Source: Anisakis pegreffii
Lineage: Eukaryota; Nematoda; Chromadorea; Rhabditida; Anisakidae
Length of the DNA stretch: 64,000 nt
Direction of reading: 5' to 3'
NCBI GenBank assembly: GCA_035041965.1
Contig: JAPYMA010000544.1
Location: forward strand, 62,001 to 126,000
The notes beneath the pieces were generated by a model. The model saw nothing but the letters and a program-made list of their open reading frames with translations. It made no database searches and was not told the origin of the DNA. The position numbers and the translations under genes are program-made. This document shows positions 1 to 13,063 of this stretch, piece by piece; the stretch's first letter is position 1; each line of letters opens with the position of its first letter.

Positions 1-2160
1 GCCATCATTCATATTACTCTCATCCATTTTCATACTATCATTAGTATTATCACTCATATTCATGTTGCTGTCTGAATGAATCGTATTCTCAACAACACCA
101 TCCAACACCTCAACCATCGCATATTTGTTACCCCCTTAATTATACAACCGATTGTATTATTGCAATCAACACTGTTTAATCACATTCAAAACGAAACTTA
201 ACATCACATTACATGATTAATTGCTAATTAAGATAACCAAAAATCAAATTCTAAAAGCTTCAATCACCATAAGGAACGACTATGAATATAAAGAAAAACA
301 TGGAGACAAAACACAAAACAATAAATGAGGTAGAATCAAAAATCCTGCAGTGGTACTTAAAGGAATATGACGGACCTTTGAGAAAAGCGCCCAGAGGGTG
401 GGACGATCTGTTTGTGAAAATAGGAAGACGATTTATGGTATGGAGAGGGATCAGATGCGAAATGACTGTGATCATTTCAAAATAAGATCACTTCTGAGGA
501 AGCTAATACGATAGTGAAGAAATGACTTCAATGTATTCAACGTGAGCAATATTCAGAATCACAAATTTATCACTAAAAATATGAAAAGTAATTAAAACCT
601 TGATCATTATTATAAGCGCTCTCATCAGTAACGTTAGTTATAGACTCATCATTTTCCAGTACCAACGTCTCAGTGCCATCTTCATTGGTCACCACTTGAA
701 TACTGCTCAGATGATCCAATTCTGAATTATCGTTGAATAATATGACAGATATATTGTATAACGGATTATTATTATTATTGTTACTTGGACATCGAATGGT
801 TGTTTTGTCAATCGCTGTGAGCGATCGGCGGAATATTTATTTTATTAGGGTTAAGATTATTTACTGAACTGATATTTAGCTACGAATAATTATGCAAAGT
901 AGTCACGTCAACTAATTAAATACTCGGTTGTGTTCGGTTGGCCTGCTCGCCTAGCCAGCGGGGTGGCATCAATCAACGCTAAAATAGTGCGAAAAGAAAC
1001 TTGAGCATTGTGGCCAGCAACGTTACAAACGTTTGATAGCCTGGCCAATTCAGGTAATCCAGGTAATATTGTATAACGAATAATAAGCTTATAATAACAT
1101 TGAGAGATATTTACCGACGTCAGGTGCTCCGTCCTCAACCACCACATAATATTCACCATCTTCACCTTGGACGATTTGTCCAACAGTGTCCTCTTCGATC
1201 ATTTCGATTTCCGATTCATCAATCTGTATGATTTATTGTTGTTATTATTATTATCACCAATTCTGAGTCATGATGGCAGTATTATTATGGTTACGATGAC
1301 CATCATTCTCATTGTTTATTGCTCATTGGAAGTTATGTATTGTTATTGCAGTTTGTAATGGTGGGTTTTTCGATGACCAGCAGATGAATAACACCGAACT
1401 GTATGAATCGTCAGTAACACGTTGACCGCTTCATGATAAATCATTTCTTATAATGTGTTTTGAATATGTAATTCGTGCAATTAGATTTTAACATTCATTG
1501 TTTCAACTGCACATTTGAGTATCGCTTAATACCCGTGATATGTCCATGATGCGGTTTAGCATTTTACTGCTTGCATTCTTTTAAACTGTATTCATGAATA
1601 CTCTTACGATTACAGTAGCATTTCTCCTCACTCTTTAAGCTTTAAACTGAATAATTTTTTGGAACATTGATATGACAAGAATTACGTCTCAAGACAAGAC
1701 AACGCATAGCCAGCCGATCAGTTTCATTGTTAAGTTGAATGCCTCTTCCGAGCTCGGTATCAAAAATGAAGTTAGATCAATCCCGCTTTATTCATGTTGA
1801 CTGATTGAATTTACATTTTCTGAGCCTGAGCTTGGAGGTGGAGATCCAGCTTATTTGCAAGCAGAGAAAGTTAATATGAGTATTTGCTTAAATGTGCAAC
1901 ATTTTGCATCTACTGAATAAGAAGCATCATGAATCATTCGAGGAATACTTGAGTATCTGACCAAACAAATAATGAATTACGTTTGCATTGACCATTAGGT
2001 TCATATCGCTGACATTTTGCTGCATCATTTGATTACTTCCATCACCAACAATATTACTCTCATCATGTTTACTTATATCTGACTGTTGCTGCTGATTGTG
2101 ATCTGCAACGTTCTCCTGTCTCAAACATCCTTCGATTGAATCCTCTGAAACTTCATTCAT
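1..2160 (-). CDS. Acidic Gln/Asn-rich protein, N-terminal part (runs off left edge)
   Basis: Four coding exons join in phase on the minus strand: 1981-2160, 1115-1223, 599-721 and 1-134, the last continuing outside the window. The first exon opens with MNEVSEDSIEG directly after an in-frame stop, so this ATG is the likely start unless a further exon is spliced on. Phases are 0, 1 and 1, and the donors and acceptors are GT/AG. The protein is strongly acidic and rich in Gln, Asn and Met, with hydrophobic-acidic stretches such as EDGEYYVVVED, TEDGTE-like VVTNEDGTETLVLE, and KYAMVEVLDG. Such composition is common in activation regions of nuclear regulators, but no DNA-binding domain is visible, so that role is only inference. 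The last exon resembles the first in its Asn/Met/Asp-rich character. The 5' end may receive a spliced leader. Confidence 0.6.
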
Positions 2161-2832
2161 TCAGTTGTTCATCTTTCATTACATCTTATCTGATTGTCAA
2201 ATTTGTTCTCCAGTACTTTCCCAGCTCTAGCAAATAGTCGCAGTAGCTGGCGTTATGACTTGATCGGTAGTGCTGTGGTAAGTCTATCACGAAAACAGTG
2301 GCGGGTTCGGTGCTCGCTGATCTATTATGATCGATTCAAGACACGACATGAGAGCGAAAATTGGCTCGACTGGATTTTGCAGACTATTTTTGTTTGCTAC
2401 GAAATATTGGTCAAAGTAGACAATCGCCGATAGAAAATGACTCAAATAGAAAAAACAGAATGAATAAATGAGATATACCCATGTTGAATGAAATAATTCC
2501 AAAAGAATCTGCAACTTGACCAATTAAAAACTCCTGACGTTCTTGCCTGCATAAGCCTGTTTTTCAATGCGTGCGTTCTTCGAATAGAGGGACGCGTCTC
2601 GCGTGCGTTATGTTGTGCTCTTCAGAGCCGTTGCGTTTGGCAGTATGGTCTCGCAAGGAATATTCACTGAAATGAACTTAATAAAATTCGATTTTGATGG
2701 AATGCCATAAAAGTAATGAATTCGAACACCAACGATCATTAATATTATTCATTTGAACTGACCGCAAATGAGTGTAATCTAATGAAATTAACTCTAAAAT
2801 CTCTGCAAAATCCATTGAAAAGCAGAATAAAA
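2161..2832. other. Intergenic region between divergent genes
   Basis: The gene to the left runs leftwards and METTL26 runs rightwards, so both promoters should lie here. The short open frames on both strands (for example 2194-2433 and 2287-2523) overlap each other and show no splice-linked continuation. I see no repeat or recognised motif. Confidence 0.5.
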
Positions 2833-4446
<1,614 letters not shown>

Positions 4447-4509
4447 CTTATGTATATTTTATTGTTTTTATGTTATATTGTAAATGTCGATCACTTCATC
4501 TACTGCAGT

Positions 4510-4597
4510 TTTTTTCCTCGATCCTCTCCATTACCCCTCTGACAAACCCAAATCACCCAAAAATAGGTAATTCTCCCCCCCCCCATGTGGACCCCTG
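4510..4597 (+). repeat. Truncated hAT-like MITE (right half)
   Basis: The C-rich stretch with CCATTACCCC, AAATAGGTAATT and terminal GTGGACCCCTG matches the right half of the roughly 204-bp elements at 11331, 34780 and 50033. The left half is missing. Confidence 0.6.
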
Positions 4598-4705
4598 ATC
4601 TACTGTTTCTCATTGTATGTCGCGGCTAGCGCGAAAAGCCAGCATACAATGATGATAGTACTTAAAGAAGATAGTACTTAAATCAAATAGAAATGATTGA
4701 GCAAT

Positions 4706-4787
4706 GGGCCGATAGTGACTGGTGTAACGCTGGGCTTTGAGGATCCGGTCTGTTCAGAAGGCGTGAGTTCGATTCCGCGTCGGTCCA
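4706..4787 (+). tRNA. tRNA-Leu-like sequence, probably a pseudogene
   Basis: A 7-bp acceptor stem (GGGCCGA with TCGGTCC) encloses 82 bases that follow the tRNA-Leu layout: a short D arm, an anticodon stem CTGGG/TCCGG, a variable arm near TCTGTTCAGAA, and a B-box-like GAGTTCGATTCC. The D arm is short, the anticodon loop has nine bases rather than seven, and the T stem has a mismatch. It is therefore more likely a decayed tRNA gene or the head of a SINE than a working tRNA. Confidence 0.35.
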
Positions 4788-5079
4788 AAATCTTTGATAA
4801 AGTTTGATCTCATTCAAGAGATAATCAAAAGGGCTTAGTTGCGACATTGTAAATTGAATGTTTTTCTTCTTGTGTCCTTGTATAGGACTCCGGACATGAA
4901 CCATATATCAATAAAGATGACACCAATAAAATCTTGTCAAGGAAACGAATATCACATCCTCTCAGATCTGTCCCCATTCGGAAACATCGTTTCGTCTTGA
5001 ATTCCGTCAAATACTCAGATCGATTCTATTTCAAAAACTCACAACTTTATGTTTCTTTCCATCTGTTTGTCGCCACAGT

Positions 5080-5421
5080 TTAACAAACGAGTTCATATGA
5101 CTTAATTAAAATGAGTTCTAACTTATCACTTTGATTTTCAATGAATCCGTTCCATAATGCGTAACAAATTTGTTTTGCGACTTCAGACGGACTCTCTTTT
5201 ATAAAGTAAAATAATTCAAAATACCACAATTTCGCTCTTTTAACAGAGATTTTGATTGATTTTGCAAGAAATTGATTTTCACTGAACATCAATAACAGTT
5301 TATATCGTAAGGAGCGCAATCCATCACGATCGGATAATCGCAACAATTTTATTTCAATATGCTTGCATAATAAACAATTCATCAACAAATCTTCGTGTCG
5401 ATATGTCAAATCACTGATCAA
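5080..5421 (-). CDS. Hypothetical open frame, 113 residues, unsupported
   Basis: An uninterrupted minus-strand frame from an ATG encodes a 113-residue, mildly basic sequence rich in Leu, Ile and Lys, with segments such as SPSEVAKQICYALWNG. I do not recognise it, and I found no neighbouring exon in phase. Its length is greater than most chance frames here, but AT-rich DNA makes chance frames common. Treat as a weak candidate. Confidence 0.15.
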   Translation of the reverse strand: MISDLTYRHEDLLMNCLLCKHIEIKLLRLSDRDGLRSLRYKLLLMFSENQFLAKSIKISVKRAKLWYFELFYFIKESPSEVAKQICYALWNGFIENQSDKLELILIKSYELVC

Positions 5422-6483
5422 ATAATCATCAGTATATCAACACAAATCAACAACATTATTGACTACAATAAAGTATATAACAAACTATTCCAATTTCAAC
5501 AGAACACACGAATAAATCCAAACAAATTCGGATGTGCTGTTGTTTCAACAAAACATTATACCTACTAAATATACAGCCATTACAATTGGCTACCGACATA
5601 TTTCTTTCGGTGGTCATCGAAAATCGACCGTTTTCGATTAATAACACCGAAATTCGACTTTCGCAATCCACCGACTCAACTCTATTAACTACGGTGCTAT
5701 TCATAAGGGAAAGATTGCTAGATCAAACGTTGATAATATCAAATATTTCATTTCACAAGAGAGGGCATTAATCTGATAACTATTCTAACATTACTATAAG
5801 AATGTTAACAATAGACAATTAAAAATTAATAAGCACCTAAATAATGGCAATCAAAACAACAACAAAAATTCTTAACAAAATAATAAGACTGTCGACACCA
5901 CGGGATGGGTAGCAAAATTTAGTCAAAAAATGAAACCTTTCAAAGAAACGGCTTCATTATTACGCCTAACTTAATCCTTCGCAAAATTGATAAAAATAAT
6001 GATATACTGGCAGTGAACGATACACTTGCAACTGCGAAATTCATCCATAAAAACATGAGGGAAAAATTAAACGAAGTGAAGTTAAAATCGATTACAATTC
6101 TAAACCAAAACTTATGCAGTGTTCTGATCTTGCTGAAATAACTCTATTTGCATTCAAATCTTGTTAGCAATCATGCTATCTGCATAATCCATTCAAATGA
6201 TTAAAACTCACGAAATGATCATGAATTGGTCCTCTTGTTCAAAAAAAGAGACTGCCCAAGTACAAATCACCCTATTTTCATGGAATGTGCTGGAAATGGA
6301 GAGGGTAAGAGGAGGTCATTCCAATATCCGGAACCGACTAGAATCATTGTCTGGAAGTGTCCAATATTCCACTAGATTCAATTCAGTGTTTCGCATGTAC
6401 CTACACAACACACACATATACACATAGTTACAATATACAACAACAAAATGACCACCTATCGCACAATCTACACCATGCAAACA

Positions 6484-9035
6484 CTATTTATTCAGAACTG
6501 AATTTGCAGTGATCATCCCTGTGTTGCTGGAAGTTGCGATTGGCTGAGGTGATGACTGCAATTTGATTGTGGTGCTATTCGATTTATTACTGTTCATATT
6601 CGATGTGGACGGCATTACGTTGATCGGATTGTATCGTTGTTTTGCTGCATAATAACCGATGCTCTTATTGCTGTTAGCGCTAATACTCACTGGTTTAAAC
6701 GTTGTTCCTGATATCAGTAAATTGCTGTTGTTGTTATACGATCTTTTACCGGTTACAACTTGATTACTGGGGATAATCTGTGCAACATTTGTTATTCGTT
6801 TCGTTTGAGGTTGTGCACACAGATCATCGTTGCCTTGCAGTGTTCGCCTTTTTATATCGGTTTTGATTAGTTTTCTGAAATTACTATCATTACCATTTGA
6901 TACTATTATTTACTTATACTGCTATTTACTTTACTTACTATACTATTATTCAGTTACAACTCATTACGAGTTTATGCCTCTCTGTTATCATCAACATCAC
7001 TAATATCACATTATTCCTTCCTCGTATCTAACAATAACAGCGCTGGATATCATCTGCCTTCATTAAATTTCAGCAACTTTACGAAATTGACGAATGCAGA
7101 GGTTTTGGGCTAATCTCTCACCTTTCATACCATAATATTTAGTATAATGCTCACACCTTTCATATTATAATGTTTAGTATAACGCTTACATTTATTAATT
7201 ATTACCGTTACAGTTCATAATGAATATAAAATGAGTAACAAACTCATGTAAACGATGAAATAAACAAACAAATGAATAAATAAATAAAGCCACAAACGTT
7301 GTCCTCGTCTGAACCGACTCACTAATAATATCAAGTTCATAAGCAAATCTTGTTAACGCATCTTTCAAGCGATCAACATCATTGTCTGTCCACTTACTAT
7401 AAGTTCATCTTATTAATCACACCAATATTACTATTATAAATATATTCATTCATTTATTTGAATAACAAACTAACGAGATAAAGTGATAAACATAAAATTA
7501 ATATAATAATATGAACAATCCGATACTGTGACATATTACTCATTTTATTATCAGTGATATTACCAATAACAGAGTATAAATATTACTCGTTTTATTATCA
7601 GTGATACTACCGATAACAGAGTATAAAAATAATAAAAAAATGACTACAGATCAATGAAATATACCTTTCAGAATTGCTATTTTCGGAAGAATGTAACTGT
7701 AAAGTTAAATCGCCCAGCTTTTGAAATGCGTGTCCGGCTGTCAAAAACACTTCGGCCACCTCAATTCACAAATTATTTATTCACTAACAATTTCCGAGTT
7801 ATAACACTCACATAAAAATGTGCCATACTGCTAATCAATCGCCTATTTAAAATGGCAACGAACAAAATGCTTCAGTCAAACTTCCGCTCGAACCCGAGTA
7901 TTAGGCTTGCAACTTCGACTCTGCTCACATTAGCCTGTCTGAATTCCTTGTAACAATTCAGCATGATTATAAGACTGAGCTTATAAAGATCTAACTTAGT
8001 AAAGATCTACGTAATGTATCACACAAAACAGGATTTGTCAACTGGAGTGTGCTCACACCACCAAACAATGTCAGATGGTATACCAAGGGGGATGGGTAAG
8101 ATAATCGTATACACTCATCTACACTACAGACATTCACTGTAGGGGATGAGTGATACAAAGTGGGTGTTGTGAGGGGTGGGTGGACATCTTAACTATTGTG
8201 ATAGGGGTATATTGCGAGAATGAATGATAACCGTTGGACTAGTCGGATAACGCAATGGATTCCGAGAGGAGTGAAAAGGTCTCTAGGCAGACCGCGTACA
8301 ATATAGGATGAACTATTTGTCAGAGTGTTCGGTCAGAAATGGAAGAGGTCTGCACAACATAGAATAACATGGAAATCGGTTGACCTGCGCCCACATCGAG
8401 AGCGAAGACAGCTCGCAAGGTAATCTCAAGGTAGGGTAGGAGGATATCTCAAAATTTTTAAGAGGTGCAAAGGAAAAAGATTGCAACCATTGATGTAAAA
8501 GATCGCATAACAACATGATTATTATAAATACACTGGTGATATTAATTCATAGTCATATATCTATTTTCAGCTTATTCTATAAGTTTTTCGCGATATGCCG
8601 TACATACAACTGAATCAAGTCCAATGTCAAATAGTGTACGTTTATCAAAATCAATAATGATAACTGACAGCAATAATATAATTGCTCGTGAATGAACATT
8701 GATTCACACAATTATATTATGTAACAAGTTTAATATACGTCGCGCCTTACAGTGGATATTCATAAGATTATCGATACGACAATCGAATATTCACCAAGAT
8801 TAACGACGATACTTCCAATGCACATCTACGCGCATCACCTCAAAATGATCACATGCCACAAATGTACAAAACGAACGGCAGTTACTACGACTAATGGAAA
8901 TTAACAAAATTAATCAAATAAACAATAATGAATAAACACCTTGGATGCAGTCGTACCGCCTTTTATATCCGAATGATTGCTTGTGTTATTCGGATTCGAA
9001 GTTGACGCCGTTACATTGGCGTATTGCCTTATCAT
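6484..9035 (-). CDS. BAP18: BAP18-like chromatin complex subunit (C17orf49 homologue)
   Basis: Four exons on the minus strand, 8940-9035, 7665-7759, 7298-7396 and 6484-6874, join with phases 0, 2 and 2 into about 226 residues. The core VAEVFLTAGHAFQKLGDLTLQLH matches the BAP18 signature (human VGEIFSAAGAAFTKLGELTMQLH, from memory of the family). Next comes a SANT-like segment, SKWTDNDVDRLKDALTRFA to TRTTKLIKTDIKRRTLQ, where BAP18 has its Myb/SANT-type helix ending in RTVAQIKATVKRK. In mammals BAP18 associates with BPTF/NURF and MLL1 chromatin complexes; a nuclear chromatin role is inferred here. The C-terminal 130 residues are Ser/Asn-rich and low in complexity. The start Met is 3 bases after a splice acceptor. 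EMC10 lies about 500 bp upstream on the same strand. Confidence 0.88.
8232..8420 (+). mobile_element. Non-LTR retrotransposon remnant (RT C-terminal tail)
   Basis: Sixty-three codons read in one frame as the tail typical of LINE-type reverse transcriptase proteins: RWTSRITQWIPRG, then RSLGRPRT, an in-frame TAG where Trp is expected, then DELFVRVFGQKWKRSAQHR and an Arg-rich end. The order W..R...W.P, GRP, W, then W-K recalls the C-terminal 'GRPxxRWxD' region of nematode and arthropod LINEs. It lies antisense in the first intron of the BAP18 gene. Confidence 0.6.
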
Positions 9036-9038
9036 CTT

Positions 9039-9044
9039 CTATTT
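9039..9044 (-). promoter_or_regulatory. Splice acceptor 3 bases before the BAP18 start
   Basis: Read on the minus strand, CAAATAG is followed by AAG and the start ATG. An acceptor this close to a start codon is characteristic of nematode trans-splicing. It fits BAP18 being a downstream cistron behind EMC10, but an ordinary cis-spliced 5' UTR intron is equally possible. Confidence 0.4.
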
Positions 9045-9534
9045 GTTTTGTTCACAAGTAAATCTGATTTGAAATTTAATTAATGATTTAAAAATTTCTA
9101 TTAATGATTTAAGATTTATGCATCACAAATACTTAATTATTGCATATGAACATCACCTACTACCATTCGTAATAACTTCAAAAAATCAGTAATCCCTACA
9201 AAAAAAACTTCAAATTGAAAAAATGATAAAAATGAATACGATTCAAATCAATATTTAAAAGACGGTTAATGCAAACCGATGAAATCATTCAACACAAATT
9301 ATGCTATGTATTGTGAATTATTTATTCAACTTCACAAACAAACTAAATGAATTCTACAAAATAGTTATTCTTATCATCATAACATCGTTAAGGAATCCTT
9401 CAATAACGATCACTGATATCAATAAACAATCACGTTCATAACAATGAATAACAAAAACAATACACAATCACAACGACAATACTAATAATGATGAAGTGAA
9501 ATCAATTAATACATTCATTAAAGTCATTAAAGCA

Positions 9535-11210
9535 TCATTCACCAGGTTGTTCCCCAACAGCAGCGTTTGAGATAACAATGAAGACAAATGCGGCAACTAT
9601 ATACATCCACTAAAAATATTCTTATTTATTAAAGAACACCGTTGATGGACATAGCAATGTAATGCAATCTAAGCCTTATCTTAACCTCAGGTTTCCGACT
9701 TAGAAATTAGCCAATGCAATGGAGCACAAGCTTTCGTCAATTCAACGTGAAACTGTCGTTTTGACAGTTTACTCGTATCTTAACACTCCTTGCATTGCGC
9801 TCATTTTTTCTATCGTTCTGATATCATATGAATCACTGCCATTCAACGCTTTAAAACGTTCGGAATGATTCTTCAACTGATTTCCTGGTTCGTACGGAAG
9901 GAGTTAAGAGTACTATTTTTTCAATTCACTCACGAATACTCACACAAAGTAGATCGAAAATCACAAACATCAAACGTCATTAATAATCCCAGATTATACC
10001 GCTTAAATGAATTATTCAACAACATGAACCGCAATACAAATACTTAAAATGAATAATACCAAATTTAACTGAAATCAAAAAAGCAACTATGAACAAAAAG
10101 CACTCACATATTTCTGTATGAAAGAACGGTTGTCTGTCTGTGCTCCGTGCTGTCTCGCGATCCGTTCCTTCTCCAATTTTTGAATATACGATAATGTATC
10201 AGGACTGTAAACATCACATTATTCTCAGAATTATATCACATGATCGGATGATTCATTACTTATTCATGATATACGTCAGAACTAGCTATTATACATCATC
10301 GCTACACATTCACAAACGATTATTAGATGTAATTTTGACAAAGAATAGAGTTATCCGCATCAACATTTCCACAATACGATACGTGATGACGACTGCGAAT
10401 TTAATGACAAGTCCACTGATTCTAATGCGATGATGAAAAATAAACGACAAATATTCTAAACGATACACGCATTGCAACCAGAAATGGACAGTCAGTGTGC
10501 TATTGTTACATTTCGTTAAGCGGTGAAATAATCTTTTCGTTATTTCGCTATTTAACAAACAAAACACAGTGATAGCACCTACTGCCCATCTCAGATTATG
10601 ATTATCACTGAAACGTGCATCTGTAATGTTGATGTTTCAATACAAAAAACAAATGACACTAGGGAATAAGCGATAGAAACAAGCCAAAACTTACACAGGC
10701 AATTCAGAGATTGTGTTGATAATAGCAACACCCTGCACATAATTCGTATCAAAACTAATCTCATCCTCTTCGATGTCCTTATTCATAACACATTTATCAA
10801 AGTTATTATCAGTGACATAAACACCGTTCGGAAACAATGTCAGCGAGTTGATCTGTTGATGATCATGATCCACTGATAAACGGAACTGATGAATTAACTT
10901 CGATTGCAGCATTAGGCACTGAAAGAATATTTGATAACTTGTTTATTGGTAGTTGTATAACTAGTTTATCATGATCAGTACACATAACAATGAATACTAA
11001 TATTTATCAATACCGGGTGATTGTATCCTTGGACGTGGTGATCGCCATTTTGATTGACTCGAACTTTATATAAAATATTTTTTGATAAAGCATTTTTCAT
11101 CTCACTGTACAATTTACTATTCTCCAATTGCGATACAAAATTTGCCGTGTGATTTCCATCGAATAAACGCTCGATTTGTATTGCCCCCAATGGCGAATAT
11201 TTTTCATCCT
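9535..11210 (-). CDS. EMC10: ER membrane protein complex subunit 10
   Basis: Exons 11014-11210, 10695-10918, 10108-10204 and 9535-9609 join in phase on the minus strand. The lumenal part aligns with EMC10 landmarks: LYKVRVNQNG (family LYRVRI), the Cys-containing CLMLQSKLIHQFRLSV, a second Cys in KCVMNKDIEEDEISF, and LSYIQKLEKERIARQ. The last exons give SFIQKYWMYIVAAFVFIVIS, the family's KYWMYI plus single membrane helix, then a short GEQPGE tail. EMC10 is part of the complex that inserts transmembrane helices at the ER. The signal peptide exon is not certain. A candidate at 11830-11868 (MLLRIFLCAHFVN, phase-0 donor) would fit if the next exon starts at 11208, giving about 209 residues. A MITE sits in that intron. 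BAP18 follows on the same strand. Confidence 0.88.
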
Positions 11211-11330
11211 CTGAATCCACATTAATTTTTAATTAGAATTTGAATAGTTCTTATTTACATCAGAGAAGAAATCATTCAATTCATCAATTAACTCAGTCAC
11301 ATCACTTGATATTATCAATGCCATCTTTAC

Positions 11331-11534
11331 CAGTGGTCCCTAAACTCGGTGCTCCATTACCCCTGCAGCGGTCTGGCAGACCGTCATTACCCCCCCCATT
11401 TCCCTCTTGCTACAATAATACTCTTTCTACGCATGACGTCAGAACTAATTTCCCCACCCTCTCTATTACCCCCTGATACCCACAAATTACCCAAAAATGG
11501 GTAATTTCTCCCCCGTCCCCAATGGGGACCTCTG
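11331..11534 (+). mobile_element. hAT-like MITE, 204 bp
   Basis: The element starts CAGTGGTCCC and ends GGGGACCTCTG, giving short terminal inverted repeats of hAT type. It is flanked by imperfect 8-bp repeats (ATCTTTAC and ATGTATAC). The body shares the CTCCATTACCCC, GACGTCAGAACTAATTTCC and TTACCCAAAAATGG blocks with the copies at 34780 and 50033. It has no coding capacity. Confidence 0.7.
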
Positions 11535-11868
11535 ATGTATACTAACTTTTTGAAATAAAAAAGCAACATAAAAAAGAACTTCTCCATGATTATCTACCAA
11601 TTCATTAATTGTGAAAGTAATAATTCCCAATCAATCACGACCATTATACTGCATTCAGGCTAACTTTGCTTACAATTAGGAAAAAATCTGATTGCAAATA
11701 TACACAAATTTTCAGCAATGAAAATTATTTCCATGGTAAACTTTACTGGATGTTGATATGTGAAGAATAAAACGAATCGTAACCTGTTAAAGAGTATTCA
11801 ACGGGGATTTGCCATTCAGAGAGCACTACATTCACAAAATGCGCACATAAAAATATCCTCAATAACAT

Positions 11869-13063
11869 CTGAAATTACTGAAAATCTATTTTTAAATGTT
11901 TTATTCACTTGACGACAAACGAACAGAACAAAAACGGTTTCAGCAAACAATCAAACCAGCATCAAAAAGACGAACAATCAATGAACAACATAAAGCCAAA
12001 ACGAGTTTTTTGGCTCCCTCCAAAACTATCAAAACAACATCCAGTAACCGCAGCTGGTACCGGCCCGGTAGTTTTTCCTCGGAACCGGAACGAAGTAAGA
12101 CAAGCTCCGGGGCTAAAGACGGAGCCGAGATTTTAAAAAAACCAGATTAGCAGCTGGAGCTGGAGCCGGAATTTGAAGAAATGCGGAGCTAGATCTGGAA
12201 CTGAATCTTTTTTCTTCAAATTCATCATCGCTGGTTATGGTTCTAGGACATTTAGCTCCCTGACAAGTGGCACCCGGGTGACCGACAAGCACGTCTGCGA
12301 CATGTCTAAACTCCGACAAAAGTGATGAGGCACACTCATGCCACTCAACGGTGAGGCACGCACAAATTGTCGGAGTGGCACCTTGTCGCGGACCCGTGGC
12401 ACCCTACTATACAATCATCCAAACTTCGTTTCAGTTCGATATTTAAGCAATGAGTACCACTGTGTATGCGGATCGTGAAACATACTATGTAATTTATTGT
12501 GATTTCATGAATTCACAGTGATATAGACAGTGGCTCGAAATACTCTCAACCTTATTACACGAAAATTCCAAAAGAATGTTTTGACAACATTGCAGATTAG
12601 AGTTTGCAAGGGATCACGGGCTTGCGATCCCGTACAAACAAAAAGCCCAATTCATTGCATCAGCTTGGGCCTCAAGTCATTCCACCCTATTAAAACAACA
12701 GCCTCTAATAACATCATCAAAAATCTACGATTACTAATTGATTTCAATGATTACTCATGCTACCTAGGTGCCACGCATGAGCACACCAAAACGAATGAAA
12801 ACATAACATCCATTTTTTATTGCGTGCACAACATGTGTTCGTATTGCTCAGAAATAGCAGGGTGTCATTTGTCAAGGAGCCATATGTCTCCCACCCGTGA
12901 CTCTTCTCATTAATTAACAATTCGCCATAAGTATTGGCACTGTGACCACAATAGCTATTATTCAAAAAATAATCTATGAGTCATATGAATGAATAATTTT
13001 GATTTTTTTGATTTCCCGTTGTGTTGTTATATAAATTCATGATACAATGAGTCATCAGATGAA
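11869..13063. other. Intergenic region upstream of the CLC gene
   Basis: This stretch lies between the divergent EMC10 and CLC genes and should hold both promoters. It includes a GC-richer block (about 12030-12410) with a 10-bp inverted repeat, ACTCCGACAA at 12310-12319 and TTGTCGGAGT at 12367-12376. Long frames here (such as 12530-12913) show no splice signals or recognisable domains. Confidence 0.45.

Larger units (their letters stand above)
4447..6483. other. Intergenic region with repeat and tRNA-like remnants
   Basis: This gap between two 3' ends holds a truncated hAT-like MITE (4510-4597), a tRNA-Leu-like sequence (4706-4787) and an unsupported minus-strand frame (5080-5421). The rest is AT-rich and without clear exons. 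Confidence 0.5.

Noticed and set aside
282..485. Plus-strand frame of 67 residues (MNIKKNMETKHK...)
   Set aside because: It lies inside an intron of the opposite-strand acidic-protein gene and overlaps another chance frame; no splice or domain support.
12530..12913. 127-residue plus-strand frame upstream of the CLC gene
   Set aside because: Irregular composition, no recognisable motif, no in-phase neighbours; probably a chance frame in promoter DNA.
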